This document shows positions 1-13,301 of a stretch of DNA of 64,000 bases, piece by piece. Both the position numbers and the translations under genes were made by a program. Below the pieces are notes generated by a model. That model searched no databases and was not told the DNA's origin. It saw only the letters and a program-made list of their open reading frames with translations. Position 1 is the stretch's first letter. Every line of letters starts with the position of its first letter. This DNA is from Pyxicephalus adspersus. Its lineage: Eukaryota; Chordata; Amphibia; Anura; Pyxicephalidae. The stretch lies in contig NC_092862.1 in the NCBI RefSeq assembly GCF_032062135.1, positions 67,602,715 through 67,666,714 of the forward strand, written 5' to 3'.

Positions 1-3000
1 GGAACAGAATCAGGACTAAGCAGTGATAATAAATACAACCATGGCACTAAAATTTTACTAATTAGAAAACACTGATTGTATAAGTAGGATAAATCTAAAT
101 TATTTGGGAGGCTTTTAAATTAATTAAACTCTCTTTTACACATATTTACAATTATTTTTCTAGCATTTACATTTTGGAAAACCACTAAACGTATTAACAT
201 GAACTTCTAAACTTGCCGTCAGAACCCTGTAAAATCAATGCAACTAATGTAGACCAGAAGATAGTTACAATGGCCCGGCATGTGAAAGCATATATTATTA
301 AAAAGCCATAGTTCACAAAAAAGCATTTTTAGCATCTGTGCGTCACTTGACACAGTGGTGACAAGTACAGAGAACCAGGCAATGTGCTGATCAATAATAT
401 TTTGCAATTTTTTGTCACATCGACTCTTTAAAATACATTTCCAGCTCTTGATGCTCTTGCTTACCTGCTGATACCTAGTCTCACATCTCAGTATGGTGCA
501 TTCCGTGCTATTGCTAAGTGTGGTAAAAACAATCAACTGAGCTGTAAAATGTTTAAAACAGCATTGTGCTGTTGATCTCTGCCTATCAATTTGCTCTGTG
601 GCATGATACATAAATGTAAAAGCTCACAGTTGGCCCCATTTATCAATGTGTGTCTGTCTGTGTTGCCCCACGGCAACCAGTTAGACTCAAAACTGTACTG
701 GAAAATCAAAGTTATGGAAATAAATACTAAATATAGTCATTGGTTGATTACAGTACTTATTATACACAGAATGTTATACAAATACTAGTGATTGTTGGCA
801 AGTCTCTACTACACACCACAAATATGGGAACTGATGAGATATTTCAAAGAAGTAAAATAATGTGCAGTCTTGAAGGCTCTGTCTGTCTAGCTGATAATCC
901 TATCTGGGACTCCAAGAGTATTACTAAGTTGTCCGGCTGAATCACTGTATAAGGGTGCAAATAGTGTGGTGGCTGAAATACAAAATAGATAAAGGAGATC
1001 AGATCTATTTGTTGGTGTGTATTTCCCAAGAAAGCATTTGCACAGATATTATTATATTAATATAACAAATTTCCTGGAACACAATCCACTTTATCAAGTA
1101 AGCACTAGCATAAAATATCTGCATATATACTGAGGCTTGTATATAAAGGTCTAGGCCTGTGTTGTACATATGGGGCCAAAAGGCTAATGTCCATATCCAG
1201 GGAACAAATACTAAACTAGGTAAAAAGAGTGTGCTGAAGCCGGGAAAGTAGGAATACTCCGTCTGCAATAGGAGGAGATATAAAGCGCCCCAAAACGTTT
1301 TTAATTGTGTAAGTGTAGAACTCAACTAAAAGTGTCCCTATCCTCTACAGATGCCTGTATTGGTCTCACTGGTTGCTAGGAGCATGTCTTGAAATTTGTG
1401 TAGCAGTTAACAATATGGTTCTTCATATTTGGCCAACCATAAACAGTTCTAGCACACAGTAGTTTCTGCCATCACACTTTCACACCTACAGTTCCATGCT
1501 GATCCGTGTAGAACCTCCTGATGCCATTCACAAAAGAAATGACTCGTGTTGCACATAAATATCATTCTCAGACCTGACTACTGCATCATCAAAGATGTCC
1601 CTTTATATTTTACATCCTGTTTTCTAGTTGTATCCTGTTTTTAAAAAATTTTGTAATTTAAAAGGAGGACATGAAGCTTTGTAAACACCAGAAGAAAGTC
1701 TACTTGCATCAACAACACCTATAAGTATTGATATCCGTGCTACTTTTTAGTAATTTATAAATAACAAACTGTTATCAAATAGCATTTATAAGGAGCATTT
1801 AAAGAATCCCACCCAGGAAGGATCAAAAATGGAGTACTGAACATTACTCGCTAGGCAGTGCCTTTGTCAAACACTCTGAGCATAATTTACTAAAAAAGTT
1901 TAGGGTGTTCACTTTGCAAAGCAAACTGTCACCTTAATATAACAATTCAATTTATCCTAGTAAAAAGGTATTTGTAAAGAATACCAAAATATAAAGAAGG
2001 AAATGCAAGTCAACATGATTTTTGATACACATGATTGAATGATTGAAGTCAGTAAAGCTTCATCTCATGTGATAAGCTAAATGAAAAAATCCCCTGCAAA
2101 GTAAAAATTCACTTTGTCATATACTGCTATGTATATTTTTTTCAATTGCAAGCTCACTGTGAATGTTGTATTTTCTAAGACCAAGGCAGTCCTGGAAAAT
2201 AATATGCTGGTACAAACACTAATTTTAACAGCAAACGTTTCTTGTCTGCCTTCTTAAAAAAAAAACTTTTTTCGTCCCTGTCCCCCACATGATAATATTC
2301 CCTTGCATTTCATTCATTTAGGATTATTTTAATGGGGGTTGATACACTAAATACTACATAGAAAATACATGAAAAAAGGCACCGTATAACGCCCCTTTGT
2401 AAATGAGGCTCATTTCTCCAGATCATCAGAAAATAGTGGTATGTGTATACTAGGTTTGTGACACATTAATGTGAATATGTAAATATATAAAATAGAAATA
2501 GAGGCTTTACTGATTGGAAGGTATATGATTGATGATGATACCACGGCTTAAATTAAAAAAAAAAAAATCTTTGAGAAAGTAAAAAAAGGTTAATTCTACT
2601 ACGAATGCCAGCCCCCGTCTTTATGTGCTGGAATCTGTACTTCATACTTTTGACTAAGTTATGTTTTTTCTTTTATCATTCATTATTTTAAGATCAAATG
2701 ATGGGTTTCTAAAGCTAAGTTGATCAAAAGAAAGAAAGATCAAATGCTGAAGTCAGAGGGTGAACTGTTGAAAATGCTGTAGAGTGCAAAACAATACTGG
2801 GGCTGAAGCAACTTTAACATAATTTTCTACTTGGGTGTATATTCTTCAATATTAAAAGTTAAAGTTAAACTTTTTATTTTAATTTTTGATATATTAAATG
2901 TCAAGATTCTTGTTTGTAATCTGTGGGCCAATAAATGTTTTTACTTTATTTCCTGACCTCTAGAAACAACATAAAAAAGGAGTAAGCATTTTAGAAGTAA

Positions 3001-6000
3001 ATATCCCTCTTAGACAATGTTGCCATAAAGAATGTACACTTTGCCTGTTTGTGTGACAGTTTAAAATGTTCGATTTTCTCTACTTTTCTTACCAGTCCTG
3101 TCGACTGTGATCACCTGCACAAATAAAGAATGAATACCCCTAAAAGGGACACAGAAAGCAATAAAAACTTTATAACAGAAACTAATCCCTGCCCACTCTA
3201 TGGGGAAATATGTTCCTGTAACAATTGTCAGAGTGTGCTATCACTTCACTTTAAACAAATCTGCTCTTGATTTTGCCAAGGTTAGTACAACCAGAGATAG
3301 AGGTTTCTAAAGGTATATTCAGTTGTTGACTTTTCCTGGTGTCCTCGTCTGTCCAAAGCTTTCCTAATGTGATGAATCTCTTCCCCTACCAACAAGGAGT
3401 CAATAAATGTTAAATAGACAATGCCAAGCTGGACGATTACAGGAATAGTTAATATCTGCAAACATTTCACCTACTTAAACACGTTTAGATGTGTATTTTA
3501 ATGAAACGTAACTTCTAATTTTATTACTTAACAATATCCAAAGATACCTACAGTAAAGGAATAAAGTCTTTGCTAAAACTTTGTGGCTTTAATTAAAAAA
3601 AGTGGAACAAAAGTAGAGCAGTTGCTCAGAACTTCCTGTTGAGCATCATCTTTGAACAGAGCACCTAATCTTGGAAAAGGGTTTCTTTGCTACTTAGCTG
3701 AAGCAGGGCCAGATATATTCTAAAGCAAACACTTGTCAACCAAAATGATTGCTAATGAATGTTTAGAGGGAAAGTAGGCAGACTTTGTTTTATTGAGAGA
3801 GAAGGGGGTAGGATGAATGGGAAGCACCCAATGTAACCTATTAGAACAAAAAAAAAAAAAAAACTATTGTTTGTGCTGGACATTTAGTAATCCAGCATGA
3901 GTAGTACAAAACGATACAGGAGGCATCTGTGTTAACACCAGATTTTTTATTTTGAGTTGATTAATGTGAGCTTTTTTTCAAACAAACATGGAACAAGCAA
4001 GTCGGATAATGTGATTGGTGTCAGAAGAACCCTATTTTTTCAGACTTTTTTTTGGTATGGCAACAGATCCTACTTCCATGTAGAAGGATACAAATGTAGC
4101 TTTCAAATTATGGGAACCACTTTGTAAATAAAAAAAAATTGGTAGATTGGTACGCCTATCTAAGATTCATTTTCACCAAATTTACTAAGATAAGCATATT
4201 ATTCCGTGAAGAGTTACAATTTGCTTTGCTTAGTGAACAGTATATAATCTTTTTGTCATATGTTTATATCAGTTTAATAATGAACACAGATACAAAACCA
4301 GGCCAACATTACCAAAAATTACCAGAACCTCCTCTTAGAGAAAGCATGAAATAGTGTGTTAACGACGGCTATGGGACAAATTACTGCTTTTTAGTTTAAC
4401 TGTCCAGACAAAACCCCAATCTCACGGTAGCTCTCTGAAAGTGAATAGAACTGTTTCAAAAGGTACAAATGTGGCTTTTGGCTCTTTAAGGCAGCGTGAA
4501 GACCTCTATGAACTCAGTCAGGCTGGTGGTCTCTGTAACCAAGTTATGTGTATTTCCATACCACACACTGGCAATCATTAATCACTTGGTTTTCACTATA
4601 GAAAATGTATATAAAAAGCAGTATTATATATTTGCTGTTCAGGAAGAAAATAAATGGAAGGGATGGTGCCTTTCATTTTCAGCCTGCATTGGAAATAAGA
4701 TGAAATTTAAAAGGTGACTATAAGCAAATTTTATCTAGATTAACATGCCATGTTTAAATAGTCATATAAGACACACCTGACACCTTTTCCAGTTTTTAAA
4801 TATTTTCAGGTCAAATTAATAATATGTTTATTAAACTATACATTTTCTGAAAGTAAGTGAAAAAAAAATCAAATTAAACCTGTGACTACTAATAATTTAG
4901 GATTTCTAGGCAAAATGGGAAAACATTGCAGCTGATGGAACACATACTGTGATGATTTATGAACATTGCAAAGGTGCTGTTTTGTCAGCAGTACTGCATT
5001 TACATTATAAAATAGTCCAAATGATGTGTTTTGGTAGTATTGCTGTTTAAAGTATTTTGATAAGAGGATTATGGTTAATACAACCAAGAAAAGTGTTAAA
5101 CTGTGACAATTAACAATATTTTAACCATGCCTCTACAAGAGCTACATCCATAATCCTCAAATAAAACTGTATAAAGTGGCTTAAAAAGGAATTATCTCTT
5201 CTGAGTTGAATAACCAGCAGTGGATTATGGGTTTGCTAATAGGATGCTACCTATACTGTAAATCCAAGATATTACAGAATTTTTCTTCTAATGAATACGT
5301 AATATTCCAATTTCTGTATCAACAAAGTCACTATATTACACTGATTTAAAATAAATGCTTGTCTAGCATCCAAAGGAAAATGTGATGTCACCCCATGGCA
5401 TGTCCCATTATTCAGTTCACACACCAGGATTGTTTTATGGCAGACCCAGGCCGGTGGACCGGCATCTCTGCCATTTCCATGAAGGTTCACTAAAACCGAC
5501 TGTATTAGTTGACTGGTCAGAGTCCATTTCTAATTTCAAGGGGTGAAGTGCTTAGTTGTATAGGCCAGGACTTCATGATAACAGCAGTCTGATTTATCAC
5601 CGTATTGCATAGGGTACATCTGACCATTGTTGTTTTGCTTTATATGCCCTTTTGTAAATTAACCCAAGCGTCTCCTCTCCCTACAATAGAGTGGAATTAA
5701 ATATCATCATAAGGGAGCCTATGGATATTTATTGGAAGTAAAGTCTTGTTCGCTGGGGATTCAGATCAGTATATACAGTAGACTTTACCAAGCATTAGCA
5801 AAGTGTTTAGCCAGCTTCAAAAAACTTTCTATGAGACTTTAATGTACCCTTCAGTTCCAGTTTGGGTATGGTAACATAACATTTGGCAGTGCTGGTTGGC
5901 ACTTTAAAACTGTTAAAGGCTTTTGACAAGTTTCAAGCCCATCTGTAGGCTACTTATTTAAAGTGACATCCAATACTTTCATTAAAAAGTTTGTTAATAT

Positions 6001-6422
6001 CCTCAAACTGGAATAGAATGTACTAAAACGACTTTAGGGAGCTTTTCAACTCTGGCTACAAGCTTTTCAAAGACTTTGGGGGAATGTATTGAACATTTTA
6101 ACAAGACCTTACTGTTGCTCCCTGTGCACAATTAGAGATACAATGAGTTCCTTGCAGTGCATAATGGTTTACTTTACATACCACATTACTATGTTAGAGA
6201 CACAGTTGCAAGACAAACTTTATGCCATTAGACAACTAATTTTACTGTCTACACTTGAAATTGCAATCAAAATGTAATTTACTCTCGTCTTTTAAAAGAG
6301 ACATGAATCAAAAAGTGTAGTTTCAAATGTAAGCTCCAATGATACCCCACTCACCTAATATTTTATAGGGGTCGGATATCATTGTAATCTTTTGCTGGTA
6401 ACACTGTTTCCAAACAGCCAAC
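1..6422. other. AT-rich non-coding DNA, no recognised feature
   Basis: All six frames are broken by frequent stops. The longest open frame is 130 codons on the minus strand near 219-611. It has no recognisable domain, and at this base composition one frame of that length in 64 kb is expected by chance. Short poly(A) runs occur near 2555 and 3850. I see no transposon ends, RNA gene or tandem array here. Weakly conserved regulatory DNA cannot be excluded without alignment. Confidence 0.7.
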
Positions 6423-6863
6423 TTAAGCTGCGTACACACTTCCAATTTTTATCGTTCAAAATGAACGACGAACGAACGACGAGCGATCGATTGGGCAAAA
6501 ATCGTTCGTAAAAAAAGTAACCAACGACGCCGACGAACGAGGAAAGTCGTTGGAAATGAACGACCGGACAGGCGGATCGGATTGGACGACGATCGTTGAC
6601 CATCGTTCGTGTGTACGATTGTTCATTGATCGTCCATGGTCTGAGCATGCGTGATGAACGAACGTTCGTTCACTTCCTGTCGTGCACGTCACTTCCTGTA
6701 TCGCTCAAACAATCGCATCTATTGTGTGTACAATATCTACGAACGATCGTGTCGTTATCTGTATGTACAGGATCGGTGCTATACGATCGTTCGCAGATAT
6801 CGTGCAGGATCGTTCGTCGTTCGTTTACCAACGATAATAATTGGAAGTGTGTACGTAGCTTTA
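6423..6863. mobile_element. CpG-rich miniature inverted-repeat transposon, copy 1
   Basis: The left end reads TTAAGCTGCGTACACACTTC and the right end is its inverted counterpart, closing with GTGTGTACGTAGCTTTA, so terminal inverted repeats of about 34 bp enclose roughly 440 bp. The interior is full of CpG and of the words ATCGTT, CGTTCG and AACGAACG in both orientations, and it encodes nothing. The flanking TTA on both sides would fit a 3-bp PIF/Harbinger-type duplication, but other copies in the window suggest TA instead, so the superfamily is open. It is the same subfamily as the copy at 45378-45908. Overlapping open frames here come from the low-stop CpG-rich composition. Confidence 0.85.
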
Positions 6864-7539
6864 GTCTACTAGAATTCAGCATCCTTGAAAATGTTAAGCC
6901 AAATCATTCTGGGAGTTGCAACAAGCTTTTGAAGTGACATGTTTCCATCATGAGATGTAAAAGCAACATACCTTAACTCTATAAAAAACTCTAAAAAACC
7001 CAATAAAAAAGCCACTGATTTTGGAGTGGCATATAATATATATTATAGTTTAACGGTATATGCAAAATGTATTTCCAATATATTTCATTGACAAAGCTGG
7101 TAAGATACATGAATGCCTTGGTCTTCTTATATCGAATTCTTTCCTCTAGGGCAGCAAGTAGCTACATGGCACAACTCTATGAAGTAGCACTGGAAAGCAT
7201 TAGCATCTCTGGGTAATTATTCTTAGAAAAAGACTAGACTAATCTTGACAAGAAATGTGGTGTAGGAGAAATTAAATTTAAAATAGATGAAAGGTTTATC
7301 GCATTAGCATTTTTACATTGCCAGATTTGAAATTCAGAGTATATGTGTAGAATCCTCTGTTTCTTTGTCCCAATATAGCAACACAAGGAACAGTCCCTTT
7401 CTTTTTCAAAGCACTAGAGTCTCCAAAGTCTTTGTTCTGTAGGAAAAAAAATCACTCTCTAAGTTGTGTGTGAGAGCTCAGCAGAGGCAGCAGTGTGTGA
7501 ATGGGCACTTGGCATGGAAACTTGATGTGTTCCCCTCTC

Positions 7540-8430
7540 TATTCTACAAGCCGGTTTTAGAACAGTGGATCTGCTTCAAAGAGATGCTGTGACATGATCA
7601 CCCCTAGCAAGTACCCATTGCTCCTCTATTCACACTGCCAACAGCACTGCTGCTTTGTACTGTATTCAGTTGGGTCCTCTGCTTTTGCAAATGAAAAGGG
7701 ACAACCTCATTGATACCTTGTTAGGGAGTGAGTGGAAAATACAAAACAGACACCCATCGCAATTTCCCCGCAGCTATTTGAAATGAATCCAATTAATAAA
7801 CTGAAATTCTGCATAGGAGTGAAGAAATGATTTCTCATTAATTTCTGCCTTGGAGCTTGGGTTCATAGTCAAAAGCACATATATACATAAAAGAAAGTAA
7901 TGAAGTGCTTATTTGATTTAAGTACAGTGCACACATAAAGAGCATTTCCACTCTACAATATTTGTATCTCCAAAGTAATAGGGTGTAATGTAAGTGGGAA
8001 GTCTGCTCTATAACATTCCCTCCAGCAATGCAACATTTCTAATCCCAATTAGTATTTCAGAAGAAGTGTTTTCTCCCCTTTCAGCATGGTAAATCGACAT
8101 TATGTGTACATGAATAGAAAACAATCAGCCTCATTATTCAGACTTGGTAAAGATAGCTGGAACAACCTTTTCCATCATACTGTCACAAAAGGTGAGAAGG
8201 AAATTAAACCCAAGGAAAAAATGTGGCGAGAAGTCTCCTTAACGTCTTATTAAATAAGTCAGGGATGCATAGTAATCTAGGTATTAATAAAGTCAGCTTA
8301 GCATCATTTGTCCATGACTTGCCAGCACATTACTTATTTTAAGTGGAAGTTCAGTTTGTCCTCAGATTGTTAAGTCATACATTTACATTCCAGCTTTGAA
8401 AGTTCAGTAGAAAGTTTTACAGCAATTTTC
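7540..8430. promoter_or_regulatory. Candidate conserved non-coding block
   Basis: The block is repeat-free and compositionally balanced, with homeodomain-like words (CCAATTAATAAA near 7789, TCATTAATTTC near 7838, GAAATTAAACC near 8200) and no microsatellites or transposon ends. It resembles the conserved non-coding elements that flank vertebrate developmental genes. That is judged by texture only, with no alignment. It could equally be neutral unique DNA. Confidence 0.25.
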
Positions 8431-9689
8431 GAGCCCCTAACCCCATTATAGACCCAGGCAGTACAGAAAAAAGTGATGATATGCAAAGTTCAACCATTAA
8501 GTTTACTACATACAGGTCAATGATGGATGCATTTTAATTACCTTAACTTTGCATTGTATTTGCAAAAATTGCATGTACATTTGAGCTACAAAAATGGGAG
8601 TACAGATCTTTCCTCCAAATGATGAACACATCCAAAATTCACCCCAAAAGACGTATTAAATCTCTAAGTGACAAACATATACAGCATGTAGTTAATGTTC
8701 TACAATTATAGTATTCTATTGGAAAATAATTTGTCATTATTGTGTTAATGGACCATAGTAAGCATGAATATTCACTACATATGCTTATTGATCAATTGTA
8801 CGTGGCATGCATTACATTACACAACTAAAAGACAAATGACCATGACACAACAAAAGTTCTGGGTCATTGGGATTTTTTTTGCATGCATAGCTAAGGAGAA
8901 TTGTTAAATTTTGCACACTTTCATGTTTGTCAGTTTGTGCTAATGATAACTTTAAAGAGAAGAAAGTTTATCAAAATTCAGTAGTATTATGTATATATTT
9001 TAAAATCTTTTGTTTTCATATATTTTTAAACAACCTATGTGTCATGACATTAAAATATATACATTCCAATCTCCATATATGTCTATTGACATAAGTGACT
9101 TTTTAATCAAAAGATTTAACAGCTTTATATATAACACCAATGACATACAAATGTTAATAAGGACATACCTCTGTTTCTCCTTTGGTCCAGATTTTTTTCT
9201 ATCAAGTCTTGCTTAGTCCACTTAAGGTTCCTGTGATGTAAACCTTGTCATTATTGTAAAACAACTGTGCTGTTCTTCAGTCTCCTAAATGAGGAAAACT
9301 TGAATTGTCACTTGTGGGGGCAAGCAACTTTCACTGAGAACTGAACAAGAGAATTTCAAAAAGACACACCAATCAGCATCTGTGCCTCAATCTGCTATTC
9401 TCTCTCCTCTTGCATCCCAACCCCTCCTATCTAAATCACTGAGCAAGCCCTCTGAGACTTATGTAAGAAGTCATTCACAAGTGAAAATCTCAGGATGCAT
9501 TCACTGTGCTCCATTATGATAAAAAAGGCAAAATTGTCTCAATCTTCTCATATTTAAATGAATTATATATTTATCAAAGACCATGTTGTACATATTCTTG
9601 TGGAGACTTAAAATCAAATAAAGAGGACAGTTTACAAATTCTCTTTGGACTGTCTTGCTTCAGGTAGCTTGTTTCATTAGGCTGACAAA
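8431..9689. other. Unique non-coding DNA, nothing recognised
   Basis: Stops are frequent in every frame and no repeat ends are visible. The section between about 9300 and 9690 has the same unique, balanced texture as the adjoining candidate regulatory blocks, but I see no specific motif cluster in it. Confidence 0.5.
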
Positions 9690-10170
9690 CAACATGCATA
9701 TAAACTGTAGATATAAGCGAGCCCTGTAACCTTTCTTTATATTTCTGAGATTAATTGGATGCTCTCTGTACCTAATTAGAGGCTCCAGTCTTTTAATGTC
9801 GCATATCCTTTTATGCAAATAAACAATGCATCTGGGCTGGCCTTTTAAATCATTATTAATTAGGAATTACAGTACTCCTGGAGAATGCTGTCATTATTAG
9901 CAGCAGCTAGTTACATTTTTTTGTTTGCTTTAGATTGCTGGCAGTTTACTAATTGTAGAGATATTATATTGTAGATGAATGTACATCCCTGCCATCTGAG
10001 CAGCAAGTTATATTCAGGAAACTTATTGGATCTTTAATTCTGATGAGTCACAAGGACACAAGGATATCTCTCTGTGCTATTCTTTTCTGAAATTGGAGCT
10101 CTAGGGAGAAGAAACATGATGGTTTTGTTTGCTGTGCAGTATTTAATATACCACCAATTAATTATATTTC
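9690..10170. promoter_or_regulatory. Candidate enhancer-like block with POU octamer and TAATTAG sites
   Basis: Within about 450 bp lie an octamer ATGCAAAT followed by AAACAATGC (about 9813-9830, a POU/SOX-like arrangement), homeodomain core sites CTAATTAGAGG (about 9773) and TTAATTAGGAATT (about 9857), and a further GTAATTAGTGG near 10173. There is no coding potential and no repeat. Clusters of octamer and TAATTA sites in unique DNA are typical of vertebrate developmental enhancers. The function is inferred, and the sites are seen directly. This is the strongest of the regulatory candidates in the window. Confidence 0.4.
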
Positions 10171-11596
10171 GTAATTAGTGGCTTCTTTTACACAAGAGGA
10201 ATGTATTTTCTTGCTCATCTCAAGTCTATAAAATAATCTGATACATAGATGATTCTGCAGTGTGCTGTTTGTTCTCAGCGTTTCCATGCAACTTGCTGGT
10301 CTTAAAATAAAATTACATTAGATATGTGGGATCCATTTATTTGTTTTACAACTTGAAAAAGGAAAGGAGTTTATGTTCACTATATACAGCTAAGTAGATA
10401 GTCCATACAACCTCATGCTGCTGATTACACATTAGAATCAGAATGCAGCCAAAAGTTATACCTTCAAAATGAGAAAAGGAAGAATAAGCTCCCCTTCCTT
10501 CTCAGAAAAGGCATGAGGTGTGTAGGCTGGTATGTCAAAGTGCAGAAATGATGAGGTCCCCTGCCATGCTCATATGCCCTTCAGCACTTGGGTGTGATTT
10601 AAGACTGGGATATCTACAAAAAGGAACATTGTTTCAAAAACAGTAATGCTTGATGGTAAAATGGACCCGTTGCTGCCTATATCAGCAACATATTTACTAT
10701 AATTATGTCCGTGGGCTGGAGCTTAGGGCAAAAGGGTTAGTTAGGTTAGTTATAAACTTTACAGAGTATGTTAGGCTTTTTCTTTTTTGTGTTTCCTCTT
10801 CTGTCCACCTCTGGATCTTTGACTATATCAAGAGAACTACAGAATGAAGTGGTGTTCAGGAAGCATGAAACCATGTTTGGTGGCTTGTAAAATAGAAAAG
10901 TATTCTTGCATATCACGCAAACAACATGCTGCATATGTTAACACAGTCTAGTTAGTTTTGATTAAAAATTGTTATTTGTCATAAAAGTTGTAGCTAATTG
11001 TATTACCATTCAAGAGTGGTTGGGGCAGCATGATGTCCACATATGGTCCACCTTTGGATAATGCTTTGCCATGGAATGCTGGTGGACTTGGGGTACAATG
11101 GTCATGTTTAGTTCATATGCACCCCATTAGGTACAACAAGATTTTGGTAATCTCCATGGTGGGAGAGCAATATGTGTTCACAATGTTCAAAAGTGCTCCT
11201 GCAAAATAATGAGTGGTTTGGTAGACCATCTGATATCAATATTCTGTCCTAATAGAGAACAAGTAAGCTACAAGTAGGGTACTTGCTCTCTTTTTGCCGA
11301 CTACTAGCATTTTTTCACTGTATCACTCTTATTCAGTATATTAGATTTTATATTTTCAACTGTATTTTTGGTGTTACATACTCTTTTGCTTGCCCTAGTA
11401 TAGATTCAACCAAATAATTATTAAAGCAGAACCAGAGAATCTCCATTTTGCACAGTTGCCTGTACTGAAATCACTTTGCTTACACACTGTAAGCTTCTGT
11501 TAGTGTGCATTAGAATGTGCAGCAAGTTAGATAAAGTCCACCTAATTTCCTGGCTGATGCACATTCAGCATCATCTACACCACCCTATCATGACTT
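10171..11596. other. Non-coding DNA, nothing recognised
   Basis: No open frame above 66 codons and no visible inverted ends or tandem units occur here. The short overlapping frames at 10650-10934 lie on both strands and have no domain content. Confidence 0.55.
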
Positions 11597-11895
11597 TTTT
11601 TAAGCATGGAGAACTCTTGAAATAACGCTCAGATCTTAAACAAATTCCTGCTATAATTACTATATCCATAGCTCACAGTACATGGTGGTCGTTGGGAAGA
11701 ATGCCTTAGACATTTCTGGCCAGTAAGAAGAATGTCACTACTACAAAAAGCCAAAAAGATCATTGGTGTCACTTAAAATGATCTTAAAATTCTTAAAACT
11801 TAAAATTAAAATGATGATGAGTAGCACAAACTTCTCATTGCTTAAGGAACTCCTAGCAACCTCTTGAGGAACCCTAAGGCACCATAGAACACTGA
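11597..11895 (+). mobile_element. Degenerate hAT-family miniature element
   Basis: It shares an ordered series of words with the better copies at 16439 and 53424: GAACTCTTGAAATAA, CCTGCTATAATTAC, AAAAAGATCATTGGTGTC, CATTGCTTAAGGAACTC and GAGGAACCCT. The outer CAGTGTTTCTC terminus is eroded on the left and survives only as GAACACTGATCTAG on the right, so the limits are approximate. There is no coding capacity. It is an old non-autonomous member of the family. Confidence 0.7.
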
Positions 11896-13126
11896 TCTAG
11901 CCCTTTCCTCCCTAGCCTCACTGTCCCTGTCATTTATTGATTATATTAAATTGTCATTTTTTCAATATATTTTAGGGACATGTGCAGAGAGACCTCTGTT
12001 TTCTTACAGATAACAACTACTACATATTGGCAGTGCCCACTGGCTGCTTTCTTAGGGAAACAAACTTAAAGTTAAAATGGGATTTAACAAAGTTCTAGAA
12101 TTTTGGAAAATGGCAAAATATAATATTATATTTCTTTTATGTTGTGTTTGATGACCATGTTTATTTTTTATTGTGACTATGAATTCATGTAATTTGGTAT
12201 TGATTGTGGTGTTTATTGCTATTCTGTTATTTTGTTACATCTGAAAACAAATTTATGTTTCTTCTGTCTCTGACAGTAAGTTGCTAATAACGTATTTCAA
12301 AGCAATGCGTGATAAGTACTTATGATTAGTTCATCTGAAAACTCACAATAGTCCTATGGAATTATGATATATCTTAGAAAAAAGAATAATGTTGCCCACG
12401 GCCACAAAACATAGAAGGATAGCAAAATGGGGGCATTGTCAGAAATTATTTTGTCTTGCTGTAACTGTTGAGCGCTGTGGCGTTGCATGTCCCTCCAGCA
12501 CTGAGGAGTATACCTTAGTAAAAGTCAGGGGTCTATGTGCATTGACAGGCAACAGTGGCTTATAATAACAGAAATACAGGCCACAGTAATAACCACATAC
12601 TTTCCATATATTGTAAGCCTTGAATGTTCTTTTGCAAATACCAACAAATTGTCTGGTACTATTAATTCGATGGTAAAATATATTCTGACAGTGTACTAGT
12701 TCAGTAAAAGTTTATATAATAAGACAGTGCTGTGTGTGGAAAATTACATTTTCAGGATATTGTACCAGGCAAAAGTTTGTTGCTTGTAGGTACCGGTACT
12801 TTTCATTTTGGGAACATTTTAGCATAGAAATAGGGTGTCAGGGTTGTGTAGAGTGGCATGACTTTTGGTGGTGGCCTTTTGATGGCCTTTACTATTGCTC
12901 CATATTGTTTGCTTACAAATTAGTATATTTCCAACTGATAGCCACTAACATTTAGGGCATTTAGGTTTATGCAGGACATTAATGTACCTGTGTTAGCATG
13001 CATTATGTTTCACATTAATATGTGTTTATTAAGGCATAAGGCATTGTGTTGGGGTGCCATTTAAAGTGAATGGCAGCTCAACATGAATTATGTATACAGC
13101 AACATGTACATGTAAATAAACACTTA
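11896..13126. other. Non-coding DNA, nothing recognised
   Basis: The stretch is AT-rich and has no open frame above 73 codons. A short TAGGTACCGGTAC motif near 12787 is the only locally palindromic feature I noticed. Confidence 0.5.
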
Positions 13127-13262
13127 GGGCTTTATTTAAAAAACAGGGAATCTGACATTCCCTCAAATATTCCCTGGTGGGAAACTTCCAGTTCCATGGG
13201 TTTCAATGGCAGTAATAAATGGTTAAGGGAATGTCAAATTCCTTCTTTTATAAATAGAGCCC
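13127..13262. mobile_element. Short palindromic miniature element
   Basis: The element opens with GGGCTTTATTTAAAAAACAG and closes with the inverted counterpart ending TTTATAAATAGAGCCC. Internal ATTCCCT and AGGGAAT blocks also pair, giving a 136-bp near-palindrome. TA lies on each side within one or two bases (TTA on the left, ATA on the right). A degraded relative in the opposite orientation lies at 20805-20933, sharing TTCCCTGGTGGGAA and CCATTGAAAC. It is non-coding. Confidence 0.75.
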
Positions 13263-13301
13263 ATAGTGTTCTGAAAGAACATTTTATACTTACCCAGAGA
13301 G

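Noticed and set aside
219..611. 130-codon minus-strand open frame
   Set aside because: It is the longest frame outside repeats but has no domain, an odd Cys-rich composition and no splice or promoter context. About one such frame is expected by chance in this window.
10040..10070. CTGATGAGTC motif resembling a hammerhead ribozyme core
   Set aside because: The required GAAA box and the closing stem are absent after it. A similar CTGATGAGTC at 35822 lies inside the L1 remnant and also lacks the rest of the core.
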